64,000 nt of DNA from Euwallacea fornicatus (lineage: Eukaryota > Arthropoda > Insecta > Coleoptera > Curculionidae): contig NC_089560.1 of NCBI RefSeq assembly GCF_040115645.1, positions 2,790,001 through 2,854,000 of the forward strand, read 5' to 3'. Positions 23,000 to 35,929 of this stretch are shown piece by piece. The position numbers were made by a program, and so were the translations under genes. Within the stretch, counting starts at the first letter, position 1. Each line of letters opens with the position of its first letter. The notes under the pieces are model-generated. The model was not told the origin of the DNA. It was given only the letters and a program-made list of their open reading frames with translations, and did not search any database.

Positions 23000-25900
23000 A
23001 GTGATAAAGGTACAATTGTGTAGTGGATCGGCTCTTAAAGGCAAAAAAGGAGAATTTAGGAATGTACACTTGCACACTTGCCACGCCTCATCGAAATGGA
23101 AGATTCACAAGAATATTATTATCCAGGACGTTACCACTGAAAGGCAATGTAGGCATCGAAATTACATCAATTAACTTCAGATTTGAAAACTCTTCAGTTC
23201 TGATATACTGAATCATTTGTAGCCTGAGTGGTTGAAAAACAGTGACGTGCTAGAGCTGCAATCTAGGAATGAGACAGCGCAGTTACCAAATCTCACCGAA
23301 TGGCTAGTTCTGAAAAATTGTAATTGAGCCCACGAATTTGCCACATCTCGTGGGTTTGAGGATGAGAAAATTTTCCAATCTTTGGAAAATTCAATACCAA
23401 TCAACTGAACCATTCGCAACGGTGAAGTTCAAATTCAATAACCCTCAAGAACGTCTCATGAATAGTAAAAATTATGGGTCGACAAACACATACATGAAAA
23501 CGCAGCGCCGTAGGCATGTAGTCTCGTCTTTCATGAGAAAATACAAATGAAAGGAGTTTTAAGTATTGAGACTTCTAGTGGAGCTGCCTAATAAACAGGT
23601 TTTCGATTAAAAAAAAAGTCAAAGACGATTCTGTAATGAAACTTTCAGGAATGTTACACCGGGAATTATTTTTTTCAAATTGTTCAGTGTTGGACTAAAA
23701 TATTTCACTTCGGCAGTGTAGGCCATATTATAGTTTCTATGAGAAACTTACGTAACGATCCTAAAGCAAGGATTACCCCGGAGTTCTAAATAGTTCCGTC
23801 CCAACATTAGAGACACTTTAATGGTGAAATCATAAATCTCTTAACAAGGAAGAGATTCCCCAAGTTCATCCAGCTACTAAAACTGGCGCTATAGCTAAAA
23901 GGAATTAAAGACAAACTGGCTAAAATAACAAATTTCGTGTTTTCCTCCGGTCCGCTAAGAAGAAAATAATATTTTCTGCTAAATTAATTGAATTTGGAAC
24001 CTTCAGTTTCTTTTTTAAATTAAAAGATTAATCCTTAAAGCCCCACGCAGTTTTATGTTGGAAAATTGTCTAAAAGTAGAAACAAGAAAGTCTTGCGCTA
24101 CAGGCTTCAAAGCTCCCAAGCTTTTTGAACGTAAATTTTCTTAAACACGCCACCTCTACGTTTGAGACATTTTCTCTTTTATTAACATACTAAAGCCATT
24201 TATTCCCAAAACAAGACGCTCTTCTTCGCAATAATAAAACGAGAATCGAGTATGTCTTACAGTCCATCGCCTTGTAATAGCGGGACATGTCAGCGAATAT
24301 TATCCAGAAAATTCAAATAACGATGTCCTCTAGAGGCATTTAAATATTAAATCTTTCCTCCCAAACTGATTAAAGCACAAATAATGCTCTTAAAGATGAA
24401 GGGAACAAGTTAATAGCTTAGGGCATAGGAAAAGGGCACGTCCATGCACTGTATGCAGTTAATTTTGAAACAGGCATCGATTTTCCTGCCACATGTATTC
24501 GTGCGGAATTGTAAGTTATGCACACATAATCTTTATATAATATTAACCCAGCCTGCATAGCTGTAGATGGTCGTACGTATAAACTACCCAAATGAATAAT
24601 CGATCATTGCCTTACCATTTCGGAGAATGGCAGTAGAAAAATTGAATAATGGCTAATAAATAAGATGGATTGATGACGAGTCATCATCTACATTTCAATG
24701 TAGAATGCGAAGCACGTTATTTGAATTCGTTTATCCGACAATACTGCTCCTGGCTAATGTAGGGGGAATAAATTGAAATTGATTTTTAAAATAAATTGCC
24801 AATTAGTACTGCTGAAAGAGACGTTGAAATTGTGGGAGAAATATTAAGGTAAGAATTCTTATTTTTCATTCATTTATCAACTTAACCCTCACAAATTTAG
24901 CGCTCGGCCAACTTAAAATTTCGATGTTGTTAAAATTGGAAAAGGTATTTAATGAGATTTTCATAAATAACCACAACCGAGGTATAACAACTTATTTGAA
25001 GCAATAAAGCGCGGCTGAAAGTTCTAAATTATGTCAAGGCACTTAAGTTTTCGCAACATCGTTAAAATATCCGGTTGTATTCGGAGGATTTTTAATCGAG
25101 AGCTTAAAATATTACGATCTCGTTAATGGATAGAGGCACAAAAAATTTTACCATAAAAAGTCCTAACGAGCATGTGCACTGTAATACGCGCCGTTATCCG
25201 TATCTGGCAAACTATGACAAGAAAAAGTTGAAATTCGGCCATCATACTCGCGTAAAGGTGATCCGTTGATTAACGATATTTAGATGAAAATTCCATTTTC
25301 GGCTATGTCGAAAATGAATGTCGACTCGCTTATTTTAAATCGAGCACCCTGTCTATTATATCAAATTTTGTTTCTGCGGAACCAATCTAAATGTCTAAAT
25401 TCGAAGGTTTTTAAGATATTTATAATTTTCAAAAAAAAAACGAGAGTTGCAGCCATTAAATGTAGTTCGCAATAGAAGCGCGCTCTTGTACAAAATGCTT
25501 TACTGCCCTTGGCTCAGATGAGTTAGATCTTGCTTCTTCACACAGGGCGTTTAAAATGGAAGCCGAAATTTTTTTGCACGAATACATGTTTAACATGAAG
25601 AATAAGTAGTACTTATAATTCCATTGTCTATATTTGAACGCAACAGTTTTCATTTTATTAAAAAAAAAAAACCTTGTTAGTGTTCAGTACTCTACTTTAA
25701 CCACGACGGCACCCGTAAATTATGCAAACGAAGGTTTTCTCAATTTTTTATTAGTTATGATGAATGTAACAAAGTATTAGCCAGAAGGTGTCCTACATTT
25801 GGTATTCGATATCCAGAAAAAACGAAGCCATCACGAAAAGTCCTCAAACGCACGATAGACAATTTTGAAATTAACGAATCTGTCAAAAACCTAACGCACG

Positions 25901-28240
25901 AGACCAGCCTATTGTTGACGACCAAATAAGAGTTGAAAAAGGTTAATACTAGAAAATTTCAAGTAACAACATTAAAGCATAATTTAAACAATCAATATTA
26001 AAAATACAATAATATTGAAAAGCGTTCATAGTGTTGCGCAGAATCAAAATTTTACGTAATATACAGAGTGTTCCATTTAAAATAAGCTACTCGACATTCA
26101 TACTCAGTATAACTGGCAGTGGTACTTTCGTGAAAATATTTCCAATCAATAGATCACCTCCACTTTGGTATGATACCAAAATTTGAACTTTTTGCTAGTC
26201 CAGTTTTCGAGATACGGATAGAGGTCTATAATCATAGGATACGTCCTGTATACCGCCGTTGTATATCGTTAAACTGCACCTATAGTTCAAACGTAGATGG
26301 TAAATAAATGATGAAATATGCTTCAAATCAGAAGCTTAAATTTCAGTTTCAGTTTAATAAAAATGAGGTGTGAGGCAATAATTTATGGATATAGGTACCT
26401 GTATAGAAGCACGTGGCTAATGGGATATATACAGAATGTCTCAGAAAAAATGGTACAAATGAGTATTGAATGTTGACGAGTAAAAAGTTCAGCTAAACTT
26501 GCCCTATAAAAAAGCTGCTTGTTTTCATTGTGCAGGACATCGGAATGTATTTTTTTATTCTGTAAACTGAGAACGAATCTCGCAGTTTTTAATTGGTAGC
26601 CTTGACATTCCTCTTAAAAGGTTTTCAGGTATGATAAATTTATTTAAAATATCTCCGACAAGGTACCCGATCGTCAAAGCACCACCTGTGTCTTACCGTA
26701 CTACAAAAAAACCGACATAACTTTTTATATCAGTGGCGATACCTTTAATGTTCTTAAAAATTCTGATACTCTAAACCATTTTACATCAAAGGGATTCTGG
26801 AAAAAACCTCGCCAGATATTTGGATATTCCTTCTTTAAAAAGAAGCCCATGTAGGTGCAGTCTGACTATATACCAGAAGTGCAGCTCGTCCGATATTTCG
26901 TTCTCGAAAATTTCATGTTCAATATTATTTACTTATGCCCTTTTTTTTTAATATTTTCGTTTACCAATTTACCTTTGACTTTTGAATTTGTTTGTTACAT
27001 AATTGCATAACGAGAAATATGTCCCATATGTCCGATACGAGTACATAGCAATACACGCACACTCATAATCCACAATACTCGACCGTATCAGGGTTCAATG
27101 TTAAAAAAAAAAAACGGTTATTTCAAATTATTTTAGCTCGTCTCTAAGGGCCAAAAACGTCCAATAGCGATAAAAACGTATACATGGTGTCCCTGCGCAA
27201 CAAGCTGCGTGATTTTTAGCAATTTTACACATTACTTTTAAAAATTGTCCTTGTTGACCTCATATAATAACGGGTAAGTGTGCTTTTTCTCTCTCATAAA
27301 TTTTTCGTAACTTTATTAGATTACACCACCTCTCGCTGCGACATAAAAAGGCAGATTAATCAATTCTCTCTTCTCCCTTTTGGCAGTGGTTTCACGTATA
27401 TGTGTGAAAGTATACTTATATTAAAAGAACAAGCCTGATGGCCTTTATTACCCGATAAGAAGACATACTCCCCCAAGTAGTCCTGATGTAGTAATTTTGC
27501 TGATTCATTTTTCAACACACTGCAGAGCACAGAAAGAACCTCTCGCGTTTGAAATATTAAAGTGATTTTTTTTTAAGCTTAAAAATTGCACATTTGAACA
27601 TATAGCCGGAAATTTATGGCCAAACTTGAAACTAAGTTAAACAAATAAGTATCACGTTTTGCACTGAAACAACCTGGCCCCAAATCTATTGTTTGTGAAG
27701 TTGTTTACACTACTACTTCAAATAGAAAGGTTTTGCCGATGCCAAGTGCCAAATTTACAACGGCATTTTATTGAGTTCTGGAGTATATTCTTGGCTAAAA
27801 ATAGTTTCAGACTTTGTCTTTAATAAATTGAAGTCGATAATTATATGCGTACAATCAGTTCGACTTTGGCAACGTCCCTCTCTTTCAAGAATCGACCTAC
27901 CAAAAAACGGCCGCTAAAAGTTATTTATGTGGCTCCAGGGTTCTAAATAACACAACCACCCCCCAAATAGACGTTTGAAGTTAATGATCGAGCCAGCCCT
28001 TCACCCGACGCACATAAAAAGCGCTGGCGGCATAAACAAAAAATATTGATTTACACATTTATACTTTGGTAAAAATAAGCATTATGTCGGTTGACAATCA
28101 ATCTAAAGTTCTGCAGCTCACTTTGAAACGTTACAAGCACCACAACGTTATTATTCATAGAATTTTGAAAGTGGTGTTTAAAAATAGAACCGGGCCTCGA
28201 CACGAAAAAGCCACCCTTGCGGGATGATTGAGGGAGACGA
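23000..28240. other. Intergenic, repeat fragments only
   Basis: No gene is supported. Transposon-end-like motifs occur at about 25348 (GAGCACCCTGTCTA), 26062 (TACAGAGTGTTCCATTT) and 26430 (TACAGAATGTCTC), without paired partners. Poly-A tracts occur at about 25430, 25660 and 27105. Confidence 0.45.
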
Positions 28241-28243
28241 CTT

Positions 28244-28261
28244 GGGGGGGGGGGGGGGGGG
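28244..28261 (+). repeat. Poly-G tract of 18
   Basis: Eighteen consecutive G, followed by AGGAGGG. It is exceptional in this AT-rich window and prone to sequencing length error. Confidence 0.9.
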
Positions 28262-28329
28262 AGGAGGGTTAATACCATTGTTTAATAAACATCACTCAAG
28301 AGTAAACCGAAAACTGGTAAGTTAATCTA

Positions 28330-29270
28330 GCACGGGGTGAGATTTGCGAGGCCGTTCGTGGCGGTTGTCACGCACGTCACAAATATTTGGGTTAAATGAC
28401 TGCAGAAACAGATGGCAGTGATTTTGCCAAAATAGTAATCATTTTTACTACGGCCGTGTGGCAAAAACGACTTTGTCGCACGCACCTAACAAATGAGAGT
28501 GGCACTTTACTGTGCGTGGCAAAAAGATTGACGGCCCGCCTAACAAAATGGCATGTGTCAATAAATGTTTGTGTGCAGTATGGGAATTGACGTTGACAGA
28601 CATGCGGACGACACTGTTAGCACACGACATTCAAAAGGTGGAACTGCGTTTCGCATCGATCGTGCAACTGCAATCAGTGTGCGGCAAAGTATTCCTTTCC
28701 GCGCTGGTTAATTCAATAAGCCTTGCTTACGTTTGCAGTTGTGTTGTTGGAAGTTGCTCCGATCGAGAGACCAAAAATTCGAAGGGGCCAGAGAGACATT
28801 ACATGAACGAATGTGAAATAATGGCGAGAAAAGACAATAGGTGTCTGAAGATTCCTTATATATCCATACTGAACACTCCACCAATTAGCCAATTGTGGCA
28901 GGAAACAATTGGCTGCACCTCTGGATTTTATGTAGGGTCACCCAGCTATTGGGGTACCTTTTGTACTTTTTTGAAAGAACCGATGTGAATTGTCAAATAA
29001 ATCTATGCGGCAAAACCAATACTGAAAAGAAAAATTTATTTTTCGGTACTCGACAAAATATTTACCCAAACCGCATCCATTACACATTTGCAAAGCCACT
29101 GGTGTACCATGTAGGCTCTAGGTCGGTGTCTTATTCTTGTGCAAATTCCAAATCCTTCTTTTCGCTATCACCCCCTGTAACTCTCGCCGATTTTGAGATA
29201 GCAATAGTAGGCACACCTAAAAAAGCACCCTGTATAAATAATTTTTTGCATTCTGAGAGTATCTAAAAAG
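28330..29270 (+). other. ORF-bearing, GC-richer block of unknown nature
   Basis: A 158-codon ATG-initiated ORF (28512-28988) and an overlapping 123-codon ORF (28895-29266) are among the longest outside recognised genes and elements. Neither shows a motif I know. The block ends at GCACCCTGTATAAAT (29228), a transposon-end-like motif, and CTCGCCGATTTTGAGATAGC just before it looks like dispersed-repeat sequence. I favour a transposon fragment over a host gene. Confidence 0.3.
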
Positions 29271-29279
29271 TTGTTTCGC

Positions 29280-32045
29280 TCGACTTACCGCAGTCCACGT
29301 TCAGATAAGTTAACAATAACGGTCAGTTGAGGAATTTTCTTCATAGGTGCTGTACAAAATAATTGAGCTTCCACTGCTAAAATGAATTGTTTCTCATTAT
29401 ACTCGTTACATTCGCATTCTGACTGACTTCGATAAGACATTTCGATGGGGCAATCTCACAATACAAAACTTGTACTTAGCAAAATGGCGTTTCTAAGACA
29501 TAAATCAGTATCAGTTGCTCCCTTGAGGCCCGGAGAGGTTTGTAACCCATCGATTCCTATAATACTGTGTGTCGTTTTCTGCTACGTTGCATTTATGTGT
29601 AATTGAAAACAAGAATAGTCATTATGGGATTTCGGAATCATTAAGGAACTTTCCCCATGTGATTTAAAAATTTGCAATCAAGGGAGGGTTTTATACGTAG
29701 GTTTCGATACTATTGTCGAGCAGTTATTGTCGTCGATTTCAAGGTGAATTAACCTTAAAGGTTTAATCCAGAAATATTTCATGAAGCAGCTATTTTCGGA
29801 TTTCATTCAACTAAATGTCTGAGAACCTCAGCAAATGCTGATAAGTTGTAACCGGAATATAACAAGGAACAAAATAAGGCATCGGTGGTTTGGCAAGGCT
29901 GCCATTGCATCAGGAAAATTAGCCTCATGTAAATTCGATTTAATTTGAAAGCAAAGTATCTGCGTGACGTAGAATAATTACTCAGCAACATGTAATATTT
30001 TTGTGTGGAAAATTGCTGCTACGCAAATTGTTAAAATACACAAAAGGGTACATGGAAAATTCTGCTTGTAATGAAATATGAAAGTTTTTTATGTTAAATA
30101 TTAATCAAAATATAGACTAATTTTAAGGGAGCACATATTGGATATTCGTGATTAATTGCGGACCTTGGTTGAAGCCTAAATCCAGAGAACAGTACTGTAG
30201 CATTAGCACGCCGGAAATTTAAATGTTCCAGGCCACGTTACCTGGATTTCTTTTCAATAAAAAGATTTCATGCAAGGAAGTCTTCTTCCCGTTGAAAAAG
30301 TTGACGTTAAGAAGTTCGAGATGAAAGAAAAGCCCTCAGCGATCCTTTAATCAAAAGTAAAAAAAGATAACTCGGACTGGGACGAAAAAAATCCTTTGTT
30401 AACATCAAGGTGATAAATTTGTCGACGAGAATTTTAGAAAAAATTAGAGAAAAGAGAAATAACAGAACTAAAGTGTATGGTTTGTAAATAAATAATCGTC
30501 GCAACCGTTGAGCAATGATTTCATCATACGATAACTAAAGTGTTCACTACGAATGCCGATTTGAGATAAATGGTCGATGTTACTATCGGGTAAAAAAAAA
30601 TGTGCAAAAAGTTGGTGTTTTACGATTTTGCCATTAGGGAAAATTGAACTGAAAAAACAGAGTGTTTCACACGTTCTACATGCACAAATTCATACATTTT
30701 TGATGCGTTATTTTCTGTTTTTTTAGTAATTTTTCATGTCTTGAAGACGGTGACAGGCTTGTCACCGCAAGGCTAACAAGGGTCTTCATTTAAACCCTTA
30801 CTAACGAGCCAACGTTATTCTCAGTTAGTTTTAACTAAGAATAGTGCGCGATATCACCACTCTAATAACCTCTACTTATAGTTATTACTCTACAAAGGCA
30901 AGTAATAGCTAGCAGACTTAGGCTTCATATGCCAGTCTTTCGGAACGTAAACATCGTTAGGAAAAACCTTTCCAAAATTATTCAAAGTGATGTATTCCGG
31001 TCTAAATGGAAACCTACTTTTCTTTGGTTCGATTTATGCCGAACGGTGGATAGACACAGGTCGACTCGTGAATATCTGATTTCCAAAAGCAATAACAGTT
31101 CGAACGTTCCTTGTCGACTTTAGGAGGTCTCGGAATTTTACTTATCATTTTGCTTGTGGGATAAAGAAGCGAATCAAGAAAACAAGAAGATTAGAATTCA
31201 CATCCCGGATCGATGAATTGAATTTTTCACTTAGCATTTTCCTACCGAAAAGCGGAAGAAAATAGTAGCTAGGGGAACTGAATTTTAGTAAACTAGAGAA
31301 ATATTAGTTATATTCACTGGTTCATTAATCAGGATTTTTCAAATTTTGCCCCGATTTTTATACTATTTTTCAGATCGCAACAAACTTTTTCATTCGAGAA
31401 AATAGAACATAGAAATGAATTGGCAATCTGACAGAATTAGAAAGATAATAAATTAGTACGAATGGCGGGTTGCTACACATATACAGGGTCCTGCAATAGT
31501 GCATCAGACTTCCGTAGCACCTATACCGATAAAGCTCGAAATTTTTTTTTCGGCGAAATTACACAGCACATAAAGGTATATTTTCAGAAATTATTTTCTA
31601 CCTCTCTATCAAATATATGTTCGGACTGGCAGTTATTTTCTAAATAATTGCAAATAATTCAACTCGAATGTTAAATAAAAACATTTTTCGATATACATTA
31701 CATTATACAAGTATTTGACATGGCATTTGGAGGCAGCTCCTGCAAATAATTCATTTTGCGTTAATATTTGCAAAAATAACAATCAAATTTTCCCTAATTT
31801 GTTGGTAACTAGATGTTCGGGCTCGATAGTTTAATTAAAAAAATTAAGCATGTCATGGAAATGACGGTCGCTGTTTGTTGAAATTTTTCGTACATGTTAG
31901 TGTTAGGGACGTTTTCTTGGAAAATTAACGTTTTTACGTATGGTTTTTATGATGCTTCGTAGCTTAGCAGCTCCCTAAAAATTACGCCAAATTATTATTC
32001 AACAATACGCTGGAGGAAAATTCATGAAAGCCATAGCAGAATAAC
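29280..32045. other. Intergenic, nothing recognised
   Basis: AT-rich DNA with only short, unremarkable ORFs. TACAGGGTCCTGCAATAG at about 31482 resembles transposon ends but is unpaired. Confidence 0.45.
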
Positions 32046-32049
32046 TAAA

Positions 32050-33484
32050 TATGCTGCGTGACATCGTAAAGAGAACACCCCTTCATAAAGGTTTTATTTA
32101 AATAATTTTTGGTATGCATGTTTAATACGCTGAAATAAATACTTTATTCAAAAATTGAACAAATTTAATTGTTAAAAACCAAAAAAAAAATGTCAGTCCT
32201 CCGCGGTGTCTTATACATTCCTGTTCACATCTAGACGTGAATTTAACGGGGTGATTGATGTTCTCTTAAGGGATTTAATTCCAAGCTAATTAGACAGCAC
32301 GACATAGCCCCGCCAGGGTTGGTGGGGGATGGGGTAAACTATGCAACCTGCTACCTACAATATCCCATACATCTTCAATCGGTGAGAGGTCTGGAGATCG
32401 AGGCGGCCAAAGTAGCAAATTAATTGAATTTAGTCGAAAGAAGTTCATAGTCAGTCTAGCTACATGTGGTCGTGCATTACCTTGCTGGAAAACTGGATTG
32501 ACAAGAGTTTCCAGATAAGACATTAGATGAGGTTTCACTACTTCTTGGATGTATCGTTGGGCTGTCATACTGCCTTTAATGAAAAGTAAAGGTGACCTGC
32601 TATCATGAGCAATAGCAACCCAAACTAATACCCCAACCGTCTGATAGACGTGTTTCTGTATCGTAAGCTGAAGATTCCGTCTTACACCACGTTTTCGTCT
32701 TACTCTTACACAACCATCATGCATATCCAAACAGAATCTGGATCGGCATTAAATACGATATTGTCCCATTCCGGATTCCAATATATCCGTTCTGTGCACC
32801 ACTGCAGTAGACTTTGACGATGATTCAAAGTGAAGGGGGTAACACAAGATGGAGACGGTAGAAAGTCAGTCCATAGCTTCTTGTCCGGCGATAAATGGTT
32901 CGTATCTCAATGAGTCCTCCATACTCAGCAAATTACTGGACCGCCAGCGTCCTCGACGAGATGAACCTCTCTCTTAGGGCCATAATTCGAAGGCGGCTAT
33001 CTTGACGTTCTATAATTCTTCGGGATTGTCCAGTACCTCTCATTTTGCCTGTTTGTTCTTCTTGGAACCGTGTCTGACACCATCTCACTATAGTGTTTGT
33101 ACTGCGGATCAATCTAGTGGCGATTTCCCTAAATGACCGAGTAGCCTCTCGTGGACCCACTGTTTGACCTCTCTCCAACTTGTTCAATTGATGAAAATTT
33201 CGCTGCATTCTGCGTCTAGAAATATTTGATTAATCTAAAAGCACTTTACAAGAGCACTATACACCAATAAATGATATTTTGCGATCATATTTTGTTGATA
33301 TTTTATTGTAGTTTTTATGGTAAAAAAGAAATACCTGACATTCCTGATAACTCGTAAATACATCGATAAATATGGCTGAAAGTTTAATCATTTTTTACGT
33401 TCCCATGTACCAACGGGTACACCAAAAATTATTTACATAAAATCATTTGTACGGGGTGTTCTATTTTTTAAGTCACGCAGTATA
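32050..33484 (-). pseudogene. Tc1-like transposon, copy A
   Basis: Inverted ends TATGCTGCGTGACATCG (32050) and, reverse-complemented from 33484, TATACTGCGTGACTTAA share about 70 bp, including AACACCCC and AAATAATTTTTGGT. TA duplications are plausible, and the length is 1435 bp. The minus strand encodes the helix-turn-helix N-terminus (33208-32933; FREIATRLIRSTNTIVRWCQ) and the DDE C-terminus (32730-32290; SPDLSPIEDVWD). In the usual QDNARPH motif the catalytic Asp is replaced (QQGNARPH). A base appears missing just after the first catalytic region (about 32740). Not functional. Confidence 0.85.
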
Positions 33485-33529
33485 CGTTAAAACTTACCAT
33501 TCGGAACGTAATAGTTTTTGGAGAAACCG

Positions 33530-35330
33530 TAAATATCGGCATTTGCGGTAAAAGTGCCGGCGTCGACAGAGTCAGAAAAAGGGAACAAAGAGGACTTGTC
33601 GAGGGGTGTAAGGGCCAAAGAAGAGCTACGTTACGAGAAATTACCGCGGTATGGAATGCGGAAACAGGGATTAAGATGTCCAGAGAATGTTGTTTGTTGT
33701 AGTAGCGGACTAGATGATTGCGAACTCTGAGTTCGCGGTCTCAGAGGCTTCGTGTTCGTGCAAATAAAAGAAACCAACGACCTTTTTAACCGTAACTAAG
33801 ATTTATTTATCATCAAAAATTTCGCGCAGGTTAACAACTAGAAACTTTACGAATGACAACTTTTAATGATAAATTAGCTGGTATGCTAATTAAACTTGTG
33901 AAAGTGTCGGGAACAAAATATTCGCGTACGAGTAAGTGTTCGAGTAACGTGCAAAGTACCGAGTCCAAAAGCCATGAGAAAAAGGCCCCGGTTTTGCATT
34001 TTACAAAACTTAAATACTAAATTTAATAGTAAAGGCACATAGGCGTATCGAACTAGGAGTTCATCATCGACACACTGCTAGGTCTAGCCTCACAGAGTAA
34101 CTAACTTTAATAACATAATTGGGGTTTTATTAGAGGGCGGAACACCTCGAAATCTGGGACGTGCTTAAACGCTAGTTCATACCAAAAGGGGCGGACAAAT
34201 TTATTAGACAGAGGTTTCTTAATTTGGAAAAATACATAGCAACATCTGGTCATACAGGCAAAACGTTCGAAAAAATTGGTAATGCTCATAGGCGTAGCGC
34301 ACGGGTTCCCAATATACTGATCCCAGATTGCATTCTAAGTGTATGCGTAACACCATTAATTAAAACTAATAAATTAACTCGGTTCTCAGCTATTTAGTCC
34401 ACTACACGAGTCCTAACAAAAGTTATTGACAATGGGTTCATAAGTCGGGAACCAGTTTTTACAAGTTAAAATATATGCCTAGTCACTTTTATTCTTATAC
34501 CAAAACCTCAATAAATTCCTTTTTATCGAGGCGAAAGAAAAACCTTTCCTTACTGAGTACCAGAAGAAAAAACGTATGTCGTGGGCTAAATCTAAACTTG
34601 ACTGGACCGGCAATAACTGGGCCTAAGTAATTTCCAGCGATGAATCCAAGTTTGACGTGTGTGTATGTGATTTCCGTAAAAGGGTGATTCCTAGACCAAA
34701 TGAAGCGTTTCATAAAGGCTACATAAAACGAACCGAAAAATTTCCATAAGGGATCATTATTTTGGAATGTATGTCAGGAAAAGGTGTAGGTAGGCTGGAA
34801 TTTATCAATGGGAATGTTAATGCAGAAAATATCGCGACATTTTGGAGAGAAATTTACCGCCTTCGGCGTTAGAGCTGTTTAGGGAAAAAACATTCATTTT
34901 TCACCAGGAGGGAGCATCCTGCCATACCGCTAAACGTGCACAATAATGGTTTAGAAGCACCGACATCAAAGTTTTGGGTCGGCCTTCAGGCCGTTCTGAC
35001 TCAAAACATTATTGAAAACCTATGACATCACATGAAAAGGCTTTTGGAGAACAGTCCTCAAGAAACCATATCTGACCTCAAAAACAAATTCAGGAAATAT
35101 AGGACACGCTTACACCAGAGTTCTGTAAATCCTTAGCTGACACGGCTCTGAAGAGTTAACGCTGTAGTAAAATCAAAAGGAGACATTACCAGCTACTAAA
35201 GCATGGTAAAAGTGTGACGTCTGAACTTTTATTTGCCACCGTGATTTGTATTTTCATTCGGTTATAGTTTAATTCTAACTGTAGTTTCGAGATTTTATAA
35301 AAATATAAGTAAGTTATGTTACTTTCTCAA
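33530..35330 (+). pseudogene. Second, unrelated Tc1-like transposase relic
   Basis: Plus-strand pieces in changing frames follow Tc1 transposase order: RRATLREITAVWNAETGIKM (about 33630-33690), LTEYQKKKRMSWAKSKLDWT (about 34550), SSDESKFDV, RPNEAFHKGYIKRT, ECMSGKGVGRLEFINGNVNA (about 34765), then FHQEGASCHTAKRAQ and IENLWHHMKR-like remnants to about 35060. Stops and shifts are frequent. CCACTG at about 35324 may be the right end. An LTR-like insertion splits it at 33698-34406. Confidence 0.65.
33698..34406. mobile_element. Putative solo LTR inserted in the Tc1 relic
   Basis: The block starts TGTAGTAGCGGACTA and ends TAGTCCACTACA, giving TG...CA ends and a short inverted repeat. It separates the N-terminal and central parts of the transposase relic. 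AAATAAAAG at about 33774 could serve as a polyadenylation signal. No clear 4-6 bp target duplication was found, so the call is tentative. Confidence 0.4.
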
Positions 35331-35342
35331 CCACTGTGTTAT

Positions 35343-35908
35343 GAACATGATTAAAATTTTCCATTTACGAGTTTTTCGGAAAATTTTTCAAAATCTGACA
35401 GCTACAATGCCCCAGGGAAATCGGTATTGTGCGCTAACTGCTGTGAATTTCGAAATCAGTCGTCTTTGGTTCAAGAAGGACCTGATGATCTACGTTTTGA
35501 CGTGTTTCAATTGAAAAAAGTCCGCCACAGCCGCCGAAATAGGCTAAAAAGGGGCAATTTTCGGGAACCAAAAATGGCTGGGTTTGGGAATGCGGTATGG
35601 TCAACAAAAGTTATACATTTTTTTGAATTCTGAACATGATACCGTCCAGAAAATAGGGACATTCCATTTGAAATAAGTAAGTTATTGAGGCTCGAAGCCA
35701 TGCAACTTCGGAGGTCTGTTTCGTCGATTGTAGAGGACTATTTTTTAATTAAAACACATAAAAATGTAGCTTATTAGGTCGGTTTTAAGCCCCAGAAGGC
35801 TGATTCCGAAATTCAGAGCGGTGAGCGTACAATACTGATTTCCTTGGGGCCTAGCAGCAGTCAAATTTTTCCGAATAATTGGGAAACGGTAAACTTTAAA
35901 GATGGGAT
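35343..35908. repeat. Fold-back element with about 180-bp arms
   Basis: The left arm (35343-35524) and right arm (35730-35908) are diverged reverse complements. Matching blocks include TCGGAAAA, CCCAGGGAAATC, GTATTGTGCGCT, GAATTTCGAAATCAG and CGTGTTTCAATT. The spacer is about 205 bp. No coding capacity. Confidence 0.6.
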
Positions 35909-35929
35909 ACTCTACATAACCTGACCTTA

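Noticed and set aside
28244..28267. Poly-G tract as a G-quadruplex regulatory site
   Set aside because: It is a single homopolymer without separated G-runs or a nearby gene; its length may be a sequencing artefact.
34495..34713. 72-codon minus-strand ORF
   Set aside because: It is the antisense shadow of the plus-strand Tc1 transposase relic.
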